Shown here: one piece after another, positions 42,593 to 50,423 of the stretch
How positions within the stretch are numbered: the stretch's first letter is position 1
How the letters are laid out: each line of letters begins with the position of its first letter
Notes under the pieces: model-generated
What the model was told of the DNA's origin: nothing
Databases searched by the model: none
The model's input: the letters and a program-made list of their open reading frames with translations, nothing else
NCBI RefSeq assembly: GCF_004570975.1
Contig: NZ_SPPC01000001.1
Coordinates: 124,001-188,000, forward strand
Origin: Barnesiella sp. WM24
Lineage (GTDB): Bacteria > Bacteroidota > Bacteroidia > Bacteroidales > Muribaculaceae
DNA: 64,000 bases
Reading direction: 5' to 3'
Program-made: the position numbers and the translations under genes

Positions 42593-45412
42593 TTATTCCC
42601 AGTTGTATATTTCTATAATTTTACGGAGTTTCTGAATAATGCGGTTGAACACGCTCCGGCGTTGTTTCAGACCGAGTTTCTTTTTCTTGATGGCATCCTG
42701 AAGTATCTCGTCTTTCTCGCGATGGAGATAGTCGTATTCCTCCATGAATTTATGAAGTGCCGCTCGGTCTATTTGTTCCTCCTCGGCAAGTTGCTCTACG
42801 GCTCGGTCTTTTGCCTTGCGTACATATTCCACCAGCCGGGATTCAAGATCTATGGTGCCGTCAGCCTTCGACCGCTGGAACTCATCCTGATTGGCATCGA
42901 CATTTTCGCTGATAAACCCGTCGATAAGCTCAGCCTTGCTTCGCATCTCGGCATCACGAATCATCGTGTCAAGAATTTCCCTGCGTTTTTCTGAATAATC
43001 TTCGCTTGTCGGGTCAAGGTCGTGTATCAGAGCGAGGATATAAGCCACGTTGATAACATCGCTGTGGAGCAATTCGAGGCAGAAGTCAATATCTTCAAGC
43101 GTCGTTTCCGGATCATCGCCATAAGCGGCGGCGGGTTCTGCGGCTACTTTTGCCGGTTTGGCACCGAAGTTCTGGGCAATGTCAAGATACTTGCTGCGGA
43201 AATCCTGAAACTCCTGCTCCGTCATTATGAAAGAAATATCCGAAGGAGAATATTCCTCATAAATCTGCATTTCTGCATGTTTCTTGATTATGTCGCGGAA
43301 AGCAAGCACAAACGCCACTTTGTCGTTCTCGCTTTCAAGATTGTCTATCTCATCGATATTCGGGTATTTCGACAGGAACTGTTCAGTCTTTTCAATGTAT
43401 TCGCGCTTGACATCCTTGAATGGCGGGCGCACTATATCCTCGATAGGATTATTGTCGGAAAACAGCTTTATAGACGCATCTACGTTGCTTTTGAGGTCGC
43501 GGAAGCAGATTACCTTGCCGAATCGTTTTTTCTCATTCAGCACGCGGTTTGTGCGACTGAATGCCTGCAACAGTCCGTGATATTCAAGATTTTTATCGAC
43601 ATAGAGAGTGTTGAGTTTCTTGGCATCGAACCCGGTAAGGAACATACCGACGACAAGCAACAAGTCCAGCGGCTTCATCTTCGGGTCTTTCTTCTTCATC
43701 CTCTTGTTGATATCATCATAGTAGAGTCCGAAGTTTTCTACCGAATGGGATGTGCCGAAGGTATTGTTGTAGTCATCTATAATTTCCTGCATCTCATCGG
43801 CCGCAACTTTCGGGTTTGCAAAACCACGGTTCATGCCGGTGGCTTCATCATCCTGACTGCCGTTTGCCGCGTATGTGAATATCGCACCGATTTTGATATC
43901 GGAGTTCAACTCCTTGAAAATTTTGTAGTAGCGCAAAAGCATCGGCACGGACTGAACGGCAAATAGAGCGTTGTACTCGCCATCAAAAGTGGATTTGCTG
44001 AAGTTGTTGAGTATAAACCGTGCGACTTCACGCATACGGCTCTCGCTTTCAGGATCAAATTCAGCGTTGCCGGTGTAATATTCAACAAGGAAGCCCAATA
44101 CATTGTCGTCGGCAATCGCATCTTTGATCAGATACTTATGCAGACAATTACCGAAAATTTCTTTGGTTGTACGGTCATTTTTAGAGTTTTCTACGAATAT
44201 CGGAGTGCCGGTGAAACCAAATATCTGAAGATTGTTGAAGAAATTGACGATATTCTTGTGACTCTCTCCGAAATGGCTTCGATGACACTCATCAAAAATC
44301 ATCACGACCTTTTTGTCACGCACTTCCTGAATATGGCGGTTATAATAATCTTTTGTGACCGCACAATTCAGCTTTTGGATAGTGGTTATTATGATTTTTG
44401 AATCGCTGCCGAGACGCTGAATCAGCTCTTTGGTATTGTCTGTGCCATCAACGGCTCCCGGCTCAAAAGCTTCATATTCAGCTTGAGTCTGTGTGTCGAG
44501 GTCGTGACGGTCAACGACAAAAAGAACCTTGTCAATTTCATCGACCTCCGAGACGAGCTGTGCCGCCTTAAACGAAGTCAAGGTTTTTCCTGCCCCGGTT
44601 GTATGCCATATATATCCGTTGTCGTTGCTGTTGACAACCCGGTCAAGAATCTCCTCAACAGCATAATATTGATATGGGCGCAAAACCATCAGGCATTTGT
44701 CTCCTTCATGGAGTACTATATATTTGCTGATTATTTTGCCAAGTGTACACGGGTCAAAAAATTCAGCAGCGAAAAGGCTGAGTTGGTTGAACGGATTATT
44801 TTTCCTGTCAGTCCAGTTAAACGTGAACTTGTAACCACTGTTGGGGTTATTGGCAAAATAGCGTGTGTTCACGCCGTTGGAAATCACGAAAATCTGAATA
44901 TAGTTGAACAGGCCGTGGAACGATGTCTTGTGGTAGCGTTGAACCTGATTGTATGCCTGTTTCAGTTCCACTCCACGTTTCTTCAGCTCAATCTGCACCA
45001 AAGGCAGACCGTTAATCAATATAGTAACGTCATAGCGACATTGGCGACGACCTTCTACTGTAATCTGGTTGGAAACTTGAAATTCATTCTGACACCATTT
45101 TTGACGGTTTAGAAATTCGAGCCATACACGCTGCCCGTTATCAAGTTCTAATGGCAGTAGATCTCGCAACTTCTTGGCTTTCTCAAACGTTGTACCGCCT
45201 TCAAGATAGAGCATGACCTTATTGAACTCATTATCTGTAAGTTCTGTTCGACCATGCGACGCAAGCTCTTTGGCATTGTGTTTCTCCAACTGTCGTTTGA
45301 AATTGGATATAAGGTTGGCTTCCTCATTGATTTCAACGTATTCATACGCCATATCAGTGAGGGTCTTTATCAAGCCTTTTTCCAGTGCATCTTCGCTTTG
45401 AGTAAGTGCCAT
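42593..45412 (-). CDS. hsdR: Type I restriction endonuclease subunit HsdR
   Basis: The 939-residue protein begins with the HsdR_N nuclease region (PLVQIELKKRG, an ExK of the PD-ExK type, near residue 136). It is followed by the translocase motor: Walker A IWHTTGAGKTLTSF near 272, DECHRSHFGE near 374, FTGTPIF, and a motif VI region QAFSRTNRV. It pulls DNA past the bound complex and cuts distant from the site. The gene leads the hsdRMS operon. All motifs are intact, so the system should restrict DNA. Confidence 0.92.
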   Translation of the reverse strand: MALTQSEDALEKGLIKTLTDMAYEYVEINEEANLISNFKRQLEKHNAKELASHGRTELTDNEFNKVMLYLEGGTTFEKAKKLRDLLPLELDNGQRVWLEFLNRQKWCQNEFQVSNQITVEGRRQCRYDVTILINGLPLVQIELKKRGVELKQAYNQVQRYHKTSFHGLFNYIQIFVISNGVNTRYFANNPNSGYKFTFNWTDRKNNPFNQLSLFAAEFFDPCTLGKIISKYIVLHEGDKCLMVLRPYQYYAVEEILDRVVNSNDNGYIWHTTGAGKTLTSFKAAQLVSEVDEIDKVLFVVDRHDLDTQTQAEYEAFEPGAVDGTDNTKELIQRLGSDSKIIITTIQKLNCAVTKDYYNRHIQEVRDKKVVMIFDECHRSHFGESHKNIVNFFNNLQIFGFTGTPIFVENSKNDRTTKEIFGNCLHKYLIKDAIADDNVLGFLVEYYTGNAEFDPESESRMREVARFILNNFSKSTFDGEYNALFAVQSVPMLLRYYKIFKELNSDIKIGAIFTYAANGSQDDEATGMNRGFANPKVAADEMQEIIDDYNNTFGTSHSVENFGLYYDDINKRMKKKDPKMKPLDLLLVVGMFLTGFDAKKLNTLYVDKNLEYHGLLQAFSRTNRVLNEKKRFGKVICFRDLKSNVDASIKLFSDNNPIEDIVRPPFKDVKREYIEKTEQFLSKYPNIDEIDNLESENDKVAFVLAFRDIIKKHAEMQIYEEYSPSDISFIMTEQEFQDFRSKYLDIAQNFGAKPAKVAAEPAAAYGDDPETTLEDIDFCLELLHSDVINVAYILALIHDLDPTSEDYSEKRREILDTMIRDAEMRSKAELIDGFISENVDANQDEFQRSKADGTIDLESRLVEYVRKAKDRAVEQLAEEEQIDRAALHKFMEEYDYLHREKDEILQDAIKKKKLGLKQRRSVFNRIIQKLRKIIEIYNWE

Positions 45413-45735
45413 CTAAAAATAATAAAACTCCGGGGCAGTTTTCTGAGGGCTGACCGAGCCTGTAACGACTGCTTTGGAGTTTTGGGATTTGTTTGGATTA
45501 GCGGAATTGCTTCCGTTAAGTCTTAATCGTTTCGGTCATCTTCAGAATTATGAGGTTACTATATTGCAAAATTAGCGAAATTTTTTGAGATGGCATTTGA
45601 ATATGCTTGGAAATTTGAGCTTACTTATGAGATTAAGGGTTAAGGGTTATATTATGCATCCCAACTAAAGAACCCGGGTATTTTCTCGCAATTGGAGATT
45701 AACCCCATAACTCTCATTCCAAGATTCAAAAGGTG
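45413..45735 (-). promoter_or_regulatory. Gene-free stretch carrying the probable hsdR promoter
   Basis: On the minus strand TAATTTTG (plus-strand 45567-45574) matches a -7 box for hsdR, but I see no clear -33 element, so this is tentative. The rest has a small CGGAA/TTCCG hairpin near 45500 and a GGGTTAAGGGTTA direct repeat near 45635. No gene is visible. Confidence 0.35.
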
Positions 45736-45957
45736 CTATGCGACTTTGCCGGTTTCGATTTCGGATTTGAGGAACTGGAAGATATAGACTGCCCCCTGAT
45801 AGTAGAGACCACATTCGGGGTCGTTGAGTTTCGCGAAAGTGGTTGATAAATAAAGCTCGTCAAGGGCGCGGTGTATGTCCCAGCCATATTCTGCCATAAG
45901 CATTTCAGTGAGTTCAGCCGCAAGGCATTCTATTTGGAACTGTATGTCTTGTGTCAT
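45736..45957 (-). CDS. DUF3791-family small protein (second copy of the cassette)
   Basis: The 73-residue helical protein (QIECLAAELTEMLMAEYGWD ... RALDELYLSTTFAKLND) fits the DUF3791 family. Its ATG overlaps the DUF3990 stop by 4 bases (ATGA), so it is the last gene of the four-gene operon. DUF3791 genes flank DUF3990 genes on both sides here, as if a pair of small partner proteins binds one enzyme. The antitoxin role is inferred. Confidence 0.72.
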   Translation of the reverse strand: MTQDIQFQIECLAAELTEMLMAEYGWDIHRALDELYLSTTFAKLNDPECGLYYQGAVYIFQFLKSEIETGKVA

Positions 45958-46442
45958 AATTCGATGCGTTTTAAGAGTTGTATGGCTTTGGGTGTGCCGA
46001 AAAAGTATTGTACAGCATGGCCGCCCTTGAATCTCAGTTCTTCGACCAATGCAGATGCCGACAGATAGCCCATTATGAAACGGCGAATCTGAACGCCAAC
46101 AGTATCATCGGCAATAGGCCCGATAACAATATCGTAAGGATGAGCCGGAATGTCGGAGTTGTTCTTGCGGTTCATCACCACAAATTCCGCCCATTCTTCG
46201 GAATAGTCAGGGAAAATCTTGATGTTAAGCCCGCCCCTTTTCGCTTCGTCTTCATCGAACTCAAAGCACGATAAAGTGGCGGCTCCTTCGCTGAGGAATC
46301 GGGTTGTCCGGACAGCCATTTCCATGGCTTGATCCGGATTGGCATTGAGATAGAAGCCCTGTCCGAAATCCTTGCCACGCTTACTGCGTGAGAGGTCAAT
46401 ATGCTCAATGGATACGTTTGACCCGTGATAGAGGCGTATCAT
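45954..46442 (-). CDS. DUF3990-family protein, probable ADP-ribosyltransferase-type toxin
   Basis: The start MIRLYHGSNVSIEHIDLS, then KRGKDFGQGFYLNANPDQAMEMA shortened here to its key parts (RLYHGS, GKDFGQGFYL), matches DUF3990, a family thought to share the ADP-ribosyltransferase fold, in which YHG and GFYL shape the NAD pocket. I chose the ATG at 46442 because it overlaps the upstream DUF3791 stop (ATGA). The 162-residue length suits a toxin. It lies between two DUF3791 genes behind an HTH gene. Activity and target are not shown by sequence. Confidence 0.75.
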   Translation of the reverse strand: MIRLYHGSNVSIEHIDLSRSKRGKDFGQGFYLNANPDQAMEMAVRTTRFLSEGAATLSCFEFDEDEAKRGGLNIKIFPDYSEEWAEFVVMNRKNNSDIPAHPYDIVIGPIADDTVGVQIRRFIMGYLSASALVEELRFKGGHAVQYFFGTPKAIQLLKRIEL

Positions 46443-46663
46443 AATTTCCCTCCTTCCCGTTGGCAAATGACCTGAAGGTCTGAAACAGCGTCATCAATGG
46501 AAAGGGTATGTTCGGCGGCATAACAGTCAAGAAGGAAATCTATGCCCGTGAAACGGCGCAGATATGCGTAGGCCTGCATATTGGAGAGATTATATCGCTG
46601 TGCGAAAGCTCCGACACAAGCCACCACATATTCAATTCTATTAAATATTTCTTTCTTGTCCAT
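46439..46663 (-). CDS. DUF3791-family small protein (first copy)
   Basis: The 74 residues (KEIFNRIEYVVACVGAFAQR ... AYAYLRRFTGIDFLLDC) are helical and match DUF3791. It lies 2 bases after the HTH gene and overlaps DUF3990 by 4 bases. It is only distantly similar to the copy at 45736, so the two are not a recent duplication. Confidence 0.75.
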   Translation of the reverse strand: MDKKEIFNRIEYVVACVGAFAQRYNLSNMQAYAYLRRFTGIDFLLDCYAAEHTLSIDDAVSDLQVICQREGGKL

Positions 46664-46665
46664 GA

Positions 46666-46875
46666 CTATGCTTTATTGCTTACGATTAAATCTTTAACAT
46701 CAATATCAAGTAACTCTGAAATCCTCACAAGCGTATCAAGGGAGGGCTGCATTTTGTTGGAGCACCATCGGGAAACCGTAGCTTCATTTTTACCGACTTG
46801 CTCGGCAAGCCATTTACCGGTTTTACCATTCTCAACCAATGCAACTTTTATCCTATTTATCTTCTGTGATTCCAT
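46666..46875 (-). CDS. HTH regulator of the DUF3791/DUF3990 operon
   Basis: This 69-residue Xre-type helix-turn-helix protein (NRIKVALVENGKTGKWLAEQ, then VGKNEATVSRWCSNKMQPSL) is the first gene of the operon and probably represses it. It is strikingly similar to the HTH protein before the Zorya genes at 57334: about 37 of 60 aligned positions are identical by hand count. Both may belong to a regulator family that serves defence genes in this group. Direct repeats that could be its operators lie just upstream. Confidence 0.82.
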   Translation of the reverse strand: MESQKINRIKVALVENGKTGKWLAEQVGKNEATVSRWCSNKMQPSLDTLVRISELLDIDVKDLIVSNKA

Positions 46876-46919
46876 TTCACTTGTTTTGCTTACTGATTAC
46901 AATTCTTTGATCTTAAACG

Positions 46920-46981
46920 CAAATCTACAATTAAATTCTGAGATTACCACCAAAATAAAGATAAATTCTGCAACTACCCAC
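46920..46981 (-). promoter_or_regulatory. -7 box and direct repeats ahead of the HTH gene
   Basis: On the minus strand TAGATTTG (plus-strand 46920-46927) is a good -7 box. Two direct repeats sharing TAAATTCTG and an ACCAC/ACCCAC end lie at 46931-46950 and 46961-46981, spaced 30 bases apart, about three helical turns. They are likely operators for the HTH protein. The -33 element is not clear. Confidence 0.5.
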
Positions 46982-47010
46982 AAAGATGCCAGACAATTAT
47001 AGACAAAACA

Positions 47011-47038
47011 CCGCCGAGAGGGTGGTGACTCTCGGCGG
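47011..47038 (-). terminator. Strong terminator of the mobilization-gene operon
   Basis: CCGCCGAGAG and CTCTCGGCGG (47011-47020 and 47029-47038) form a perfect 10-base stem with an 8-base loop. On the minus strand the stem is followed by TGTTTTGTC, just beyond the stop at 47047. Confidence 0.85.
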
Positions 47039-47046
47039 CGTTGGAA

Positions 47047-47799
47047 TTAGTCTTCTGCTGGGCTGAAGTAGAGGAAAGTCTTGTCGAAATCTCCTTTTTG
47101 CTCCCAGTAGCGGATTACGTCTTTGATGCTATCTTGCTCATGGGACGTTCCTGTGAAGAAATCCTTTTCGTGATTCAATAGGAGTTGAAGTTCTTTTTCG
47201 CTCTTGTAGAGTGTACGCTCTCTGCGGTAGAGCCATTCGGTTTCGATAAGTCGGCTGTTCTGATTCAACAGATAGAAGAATCCATAACCGAAACCTCCGG
47301 CGGCGAGAAGTAGAACCGCAAAGATGGTATAGACCCAATGTGGGGTTGCACGCCACCATTGCCCCCAGATTATCGACTGGGCTTTGTAGCGCATGTCGTT
47401 TACCACGTCATAGAGCTTTCTTCGCTCATCCGCAAACTCCCTGCGGAATCCTTCATAAAGAGCGTCCTTGACCTTGTCTCCAAAATTGTCGGACAGTACA
47501 TCCGCAACTCCTTTCGACAGACTACCCGGCAGTTGCTCCATGACTTTTTTGAGTGTGCCGTCGGTTGAGGTTGCCGTCAGCTTTTCATCAAGCAGTTTGC
47601 TGACGCTTTCATTGGTTGCTATGTTGTCGGGCAATTTCACCGTTATCGGCCCTGGATTGACTGCTTGTGGCGGTGGCGTTGCCTTTGCCTTTGCCTTGGT
47701 TTCGAGGGTCTCGATGCGTGTGCCGTGGTTGGTAACTGTCTTTTGCAGGTCGTCAATCTGCTCACCTTGTTTCTTGACGTCATCATATAGCTTTGACAT
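47047..47799 (-). CDS. Membrane protein of the mobilization operon
   Basis: The N-terminal third is coiled coil (LYDDVKKQGEQIDDLQKT; TRIETLETKAKA), the middle is a helical region, one or two hydrophobic segments lie near residues 155-180 (WVYTIFAVLLLAAGGFGYGFF), and the cytosolic tail is charged. Such proteins accompany relaxases in Bacteroidota mobilizable elements. It begins 2 bases after the relaxase-remnant gene and ends in a strong terminator. I do not recognise a named family. Confidence 0.65.
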   Translation of the reverse strand: MSKLYDDVKKQGEQIDDLQKTVTNHGTRIETLETKAKAKATPPPQAVNPGPITVKLPDNIATNESVSKLLDEKLTATSTDGTLKKVMEQLPGSLSKGVADVLSDNFGDKVKDALYEGFRREFADERRKLYDVVNDMRYKAQSIIWGQWWRATPHWVYTIFAVLLLAAGGFGYGFFYLLNQNSRLIETEWLYRRERTLYKSEKELQLLLNHEKDFFTGTSHEQDSIKDVIRYWEQKGDFDKTFLYFSPAED

Positions 47800-47801
47800 A
47801 T

Positions 47802-48530
47802 TCAGATTCTTCTTGATTTGCGTTTACGTCTGGCTTCTTCTTTCTTGATGGCGTTTTGAAACGCCTGTTCCTCCGGGTCGAAGCCGGGGCCGAGAGTGAA
47901 CAGATTTCCGATTGCCCCGACGGTGGCTTCAAGCACATCTTCCACAAGTGAGGACTTTTGCGTCGGGGTATATTCAACGGTTACTTTGGGGCGCGTCGGA
48001 GCGTAATCAGACTGTTGTTGTCCGTGCCTGCGGTTGAAATCAAAGAGGTTGTTCAGGCGGCGATATGTGAAAGCACGGTCGATTTTAGACCCGTTGACCG
48101 TTATGTCTCTGTCGGTAAATTTCACACCGATGTGTTTGCCGGTGTTGTGGTCATCATGGAATTTCACCTCAATTCCTGCACAGGCGAGTCGGCGCGGGAA
48201 CTCATCCCACGACTTACAGCCATAAATCGCCTGACTGATCCGCTCCTTGAATACCGGAATTCGGTCCTCGTATTTCTGTTTCAGCGGCGAGTATGTGAGT
48301 CCGTATTTGTCCTTGACAGCCTTGCAGATGACATCGTAAGAGCATCTGCCGTTGCGGTCAACATGCGAAGCCTTGAACTTCTGACCATCCTTGAAGTAGG
48401 AGAGGCCATAGACTTCGGTAGAACCCCGCCGGAATTTTTTCCGGACGGCAATGCCTTTCCGGGCGAGTTCACGCTGAAAACCTTTTCTCAAGATGATTAA
48501 AGAATTGACATTCGAAAATGATGTTTCCAC
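47802..48530 (-). CDS. C-terminal part of a mobilization relaxase
   Basis: The sequence FQRELARKGIAVRKKFRRG followed by VYGLSYFKDGQKFKASHVDR matches the middle-to-C-terminal part of Bacteroides-type relaxases. The N-terminal catalytic tyrosine and HxH motif of the family, about 150 residues, are absent, and the first ~12 residues look unrelated, so the protein is 5'-truncated with a new start. It is unlikely to nick DNA. It is co-transcribed with the membrane protein downstream. Confidence 0.68.
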   Translation of the reverse strand: METSFSNVNSLIILRKGFQRELARKGIAVRKKFRRGSTEVYGLSYFKDGQKFKASHVDRNGRCSYDVICKAVKDKYGLTYSPLKQKYEDRIPVFKERISQAIYGCKSWDEFPRRLACAGIEVKFHDDHNTGKHIGVKFTDRDITVNGSKIDRAFTYRRLNNLFDFNRRHGQQQSDYAPTRPKVTVEYTPTQKSSLVEDVLEATVGAIGNLFTLGPGFDPEEQAFQNAIKKEEARRKRKSRRI

Positions 48531-48611
48531 TCAACTACGAAGAATCCAAATAGAAACGCAAAGTTTTTATGTTGCAGCTCGCTGAGTAAAAGTATTCCTC
48601 TCTTCTCGGAG

Positions 48612-48649
48612 GGGGACGCCTAAACGGTGGGGGTGGCGAGTCCGTCCCC
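48612..48649. repeat. GC-rich hairpin near the relaxase remnant (possible oriT relic)
   Basis: GGGGACG (48612-48618) pairs with CGTCCCC (48643-48649) around a G-rich loop. Its place just upstream of the relaxase remnant, within a gene-free stretch, fits an origin of transfer, but no family nic consensus is recognised. Confidence 0.35.
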
Positions 48650-48692
48650 AAGAGTGAACTCAGACAAAAGTATATGTTGTAGAGGTAAACAG

Positions 48693-48746
48693 CAATACAA
48701 AAAAAAGGAGGCCGAAGTCTACCTAAGATTAAGTAATTTTGTATTG
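48693..48746. repeat. Inverted repeat in the gap before the integrase
   Basis: CAATACAAAA (48693-48702) and TTTTGTATTG (48737-48746) are perfect inverted copies 34 bases apart. They could be arm-type recombinase sites or the ends of a lost element. Apart from this and the hairpin above, 48531-48891 holds no gene I can support. Confidence 0.45.
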
Positions 48747-48891
48747 CTAATTATGAAACACTTAATCTCGGAACAGAACCACCAACATTACTTTCTGATA
48801 TTTTCAAATATATTTTAATTCTATTGAATATTAACGTGTTACTATTGGATATTTTTTAATTGAGTTTCTTTCTGTGTAAGGAAAAGTAAGA

Positions 48892-48936
48892 TTTTTGCAC
48901 GTTTTTGCACGTTAAAATTTATTCATTGTATCTTTG
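48892..48936 (+). promoter_or_regulatory. Integrase promoter with tandem TTTTTGCACG repeat
   Basis: TTTG at 48904-48907 and TATCTTTG at 48929-48936 are 21 bases apart and point at the integrase start at 48965. TTTTTGCACG occurs twice in direct tandem (48892-48901 and 48902-48911), overlapping the -33 box, so it could be a site for autoregulation or an attachment core. Confidence 0.65.
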
Positions 48937-48964
48937 CTGGAAAAACCTTTATACTCTCCGAAAG

Positions 48965-50392
48965 ATGGCAACATTTAGATTTGAACTCGACCATAAGCCG
49001 ACTCGTAATAAGACTTACAACCTATATCTGATGGTGACGGCTGCGGGTAAACGCATAAAGAAGAAAACCGGTATTCAGTTGAAACGCATTGACGACTTCA
49101 ACCCTCAATGCAAGGGTAACAACTGGATTCGTGCGAATGTTCCTGATGCAAAGGTCCTCGATGAGCAGTTGTGCCTTATGCTTGCACAAGCTAATGATGC
49201 TTATCAGGAATTAGCCTCAGATGGCGATGTGTCTTTCTGCTAAGGTTATAAAAATCTGGATGCGGAATATGTATCGCCATCTTTCTTAGCGTTTGCCCGA
49301 GAGCGTGCGCATATGATTTACGACAATGGCGACTGGCGCAACTGGCGTAAGTACTGCGGACTTATCAATAAGTTGGATGCATTCCGCAAGAAACGCCGCA
49401 TGGCTGATATAGCCGTCGATGACCTGACCGTTGATTTGCTGACCAGTTTCGACAATTTTCTCCATAAATGGGAGAATGAGCGGGAATCGGGAAAACTTCT
49501 GCATCCCAATACAATTGAGGTGCAGTTTAATATCCTACGGACTCTTGTGCATAGGGCGATTGAGGTAGGAATAATGGAAGCGTCAAAGGATCCGTTTCTC
49601 ATATTTAAATACAAGGGTGTAAAGACAACGAAGGAAAAACTGAGCGATACAGAGATGGAGCGTATCATCGCGCTCGAATTGGAAGAAGGATCGTTGATAT
49701 GGCACTGTAAGAATTATTTCCTGTTCAGTTATTATTGCGCAGGTATCCGAGCCGCAGACCTGATTCAACACCGGTGGCGTAACGTCACTGAAAATGGTCG
49801 TTTGCACTACCAAATGGGCAAGAACCATAAAGACCGAGACCTCTTGCTTGTCGATCAGGCTTTGGATATACTTCGGTATTATCATAATGATGATGTCAAA
49901 CAGGATGATTATATCTTCCCTTTGCTTGACAATGATGCACCGTTTGCAAAATTTGTCACCCAGGCAGATAAGGATAGAATAAAGCCGGTGTTGCGCCACC
50001 AGCTTTACCAGCAGATTTCAGCCAAGAATGCCCTCATCAATAAATATCTGAAAAAGATTGCGGAGAAGGCAGAAATCACAACGAATCTCACCATGCACAT
50101 TAGCCGCCATGCCTTTGCACATATAGCGCAGGAGGCCGGAGCCGAATCGTCTGCCATAAAGAATATTCTCGGTCATAGCAATCTCGCCACAACCGAGCGA
50201 TACATGGGCAGCTTCGATACATCCAAAACCGACAATACCCTGCGAACTCTTTTCAAAAAGAAGGCTGCGTTCAAGCATTCACAGCAAGAAGAAGCAGATA
50301 AAGCACTGTCTAAAGAAGAACAAGCTATCGAATTGCTAAAGGGTATGACCCCGGAACAAATCATGGCTGTCATTTCGGCAATCAACAAATAA
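48965..50392 (+). pseudogene. Tyrosine recombinase (mobile-element integrase) with an in-frame stop
   Basis: From the ATG at 48965 (MATFRFELDHKPTRNKTYN) the frame reads 92 residues of the arm-binding domain to a TAA at 49241-49243, then continues in the same frame (YKNLDAEYVSPSFLAFA) to a complete catalytic domain: CAGIRAADLIQ, MHISRHAFAHIA, LGHSNLATTERYMGSF. No frame is lost, so a single base change would restore a ~475-residue integrase. A re-started C-terminal protein from 49313 would lack arm binding. It belongs to the mobilizable element now split across 47-57 kb. Confidence 0.85.
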
Positions 50393-50404
50393 TGAGTAAA
50401 TTTG
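50374..50404 (+). promoter_or_regulatory. Promoter of the AlbA_2 gene
   Basis: TAAATTTG at 50397-50404 is a full -7 match; the -33 region is the weak TTCG at 50374-50377, 19 bases upstream. It begins within the end of the integrase gene. Confidence 0.5.
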
Positions 50405-50423
50405 CAGTCTAAACGACAAGTAT

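Noticed and set aside
41237-45112. Long plus-strand open frames opposite hsdM and hsdR (up to 314 codons)
   Set aside because: Antisense frames of highly conserved genes, with no domain pattern and no start context.
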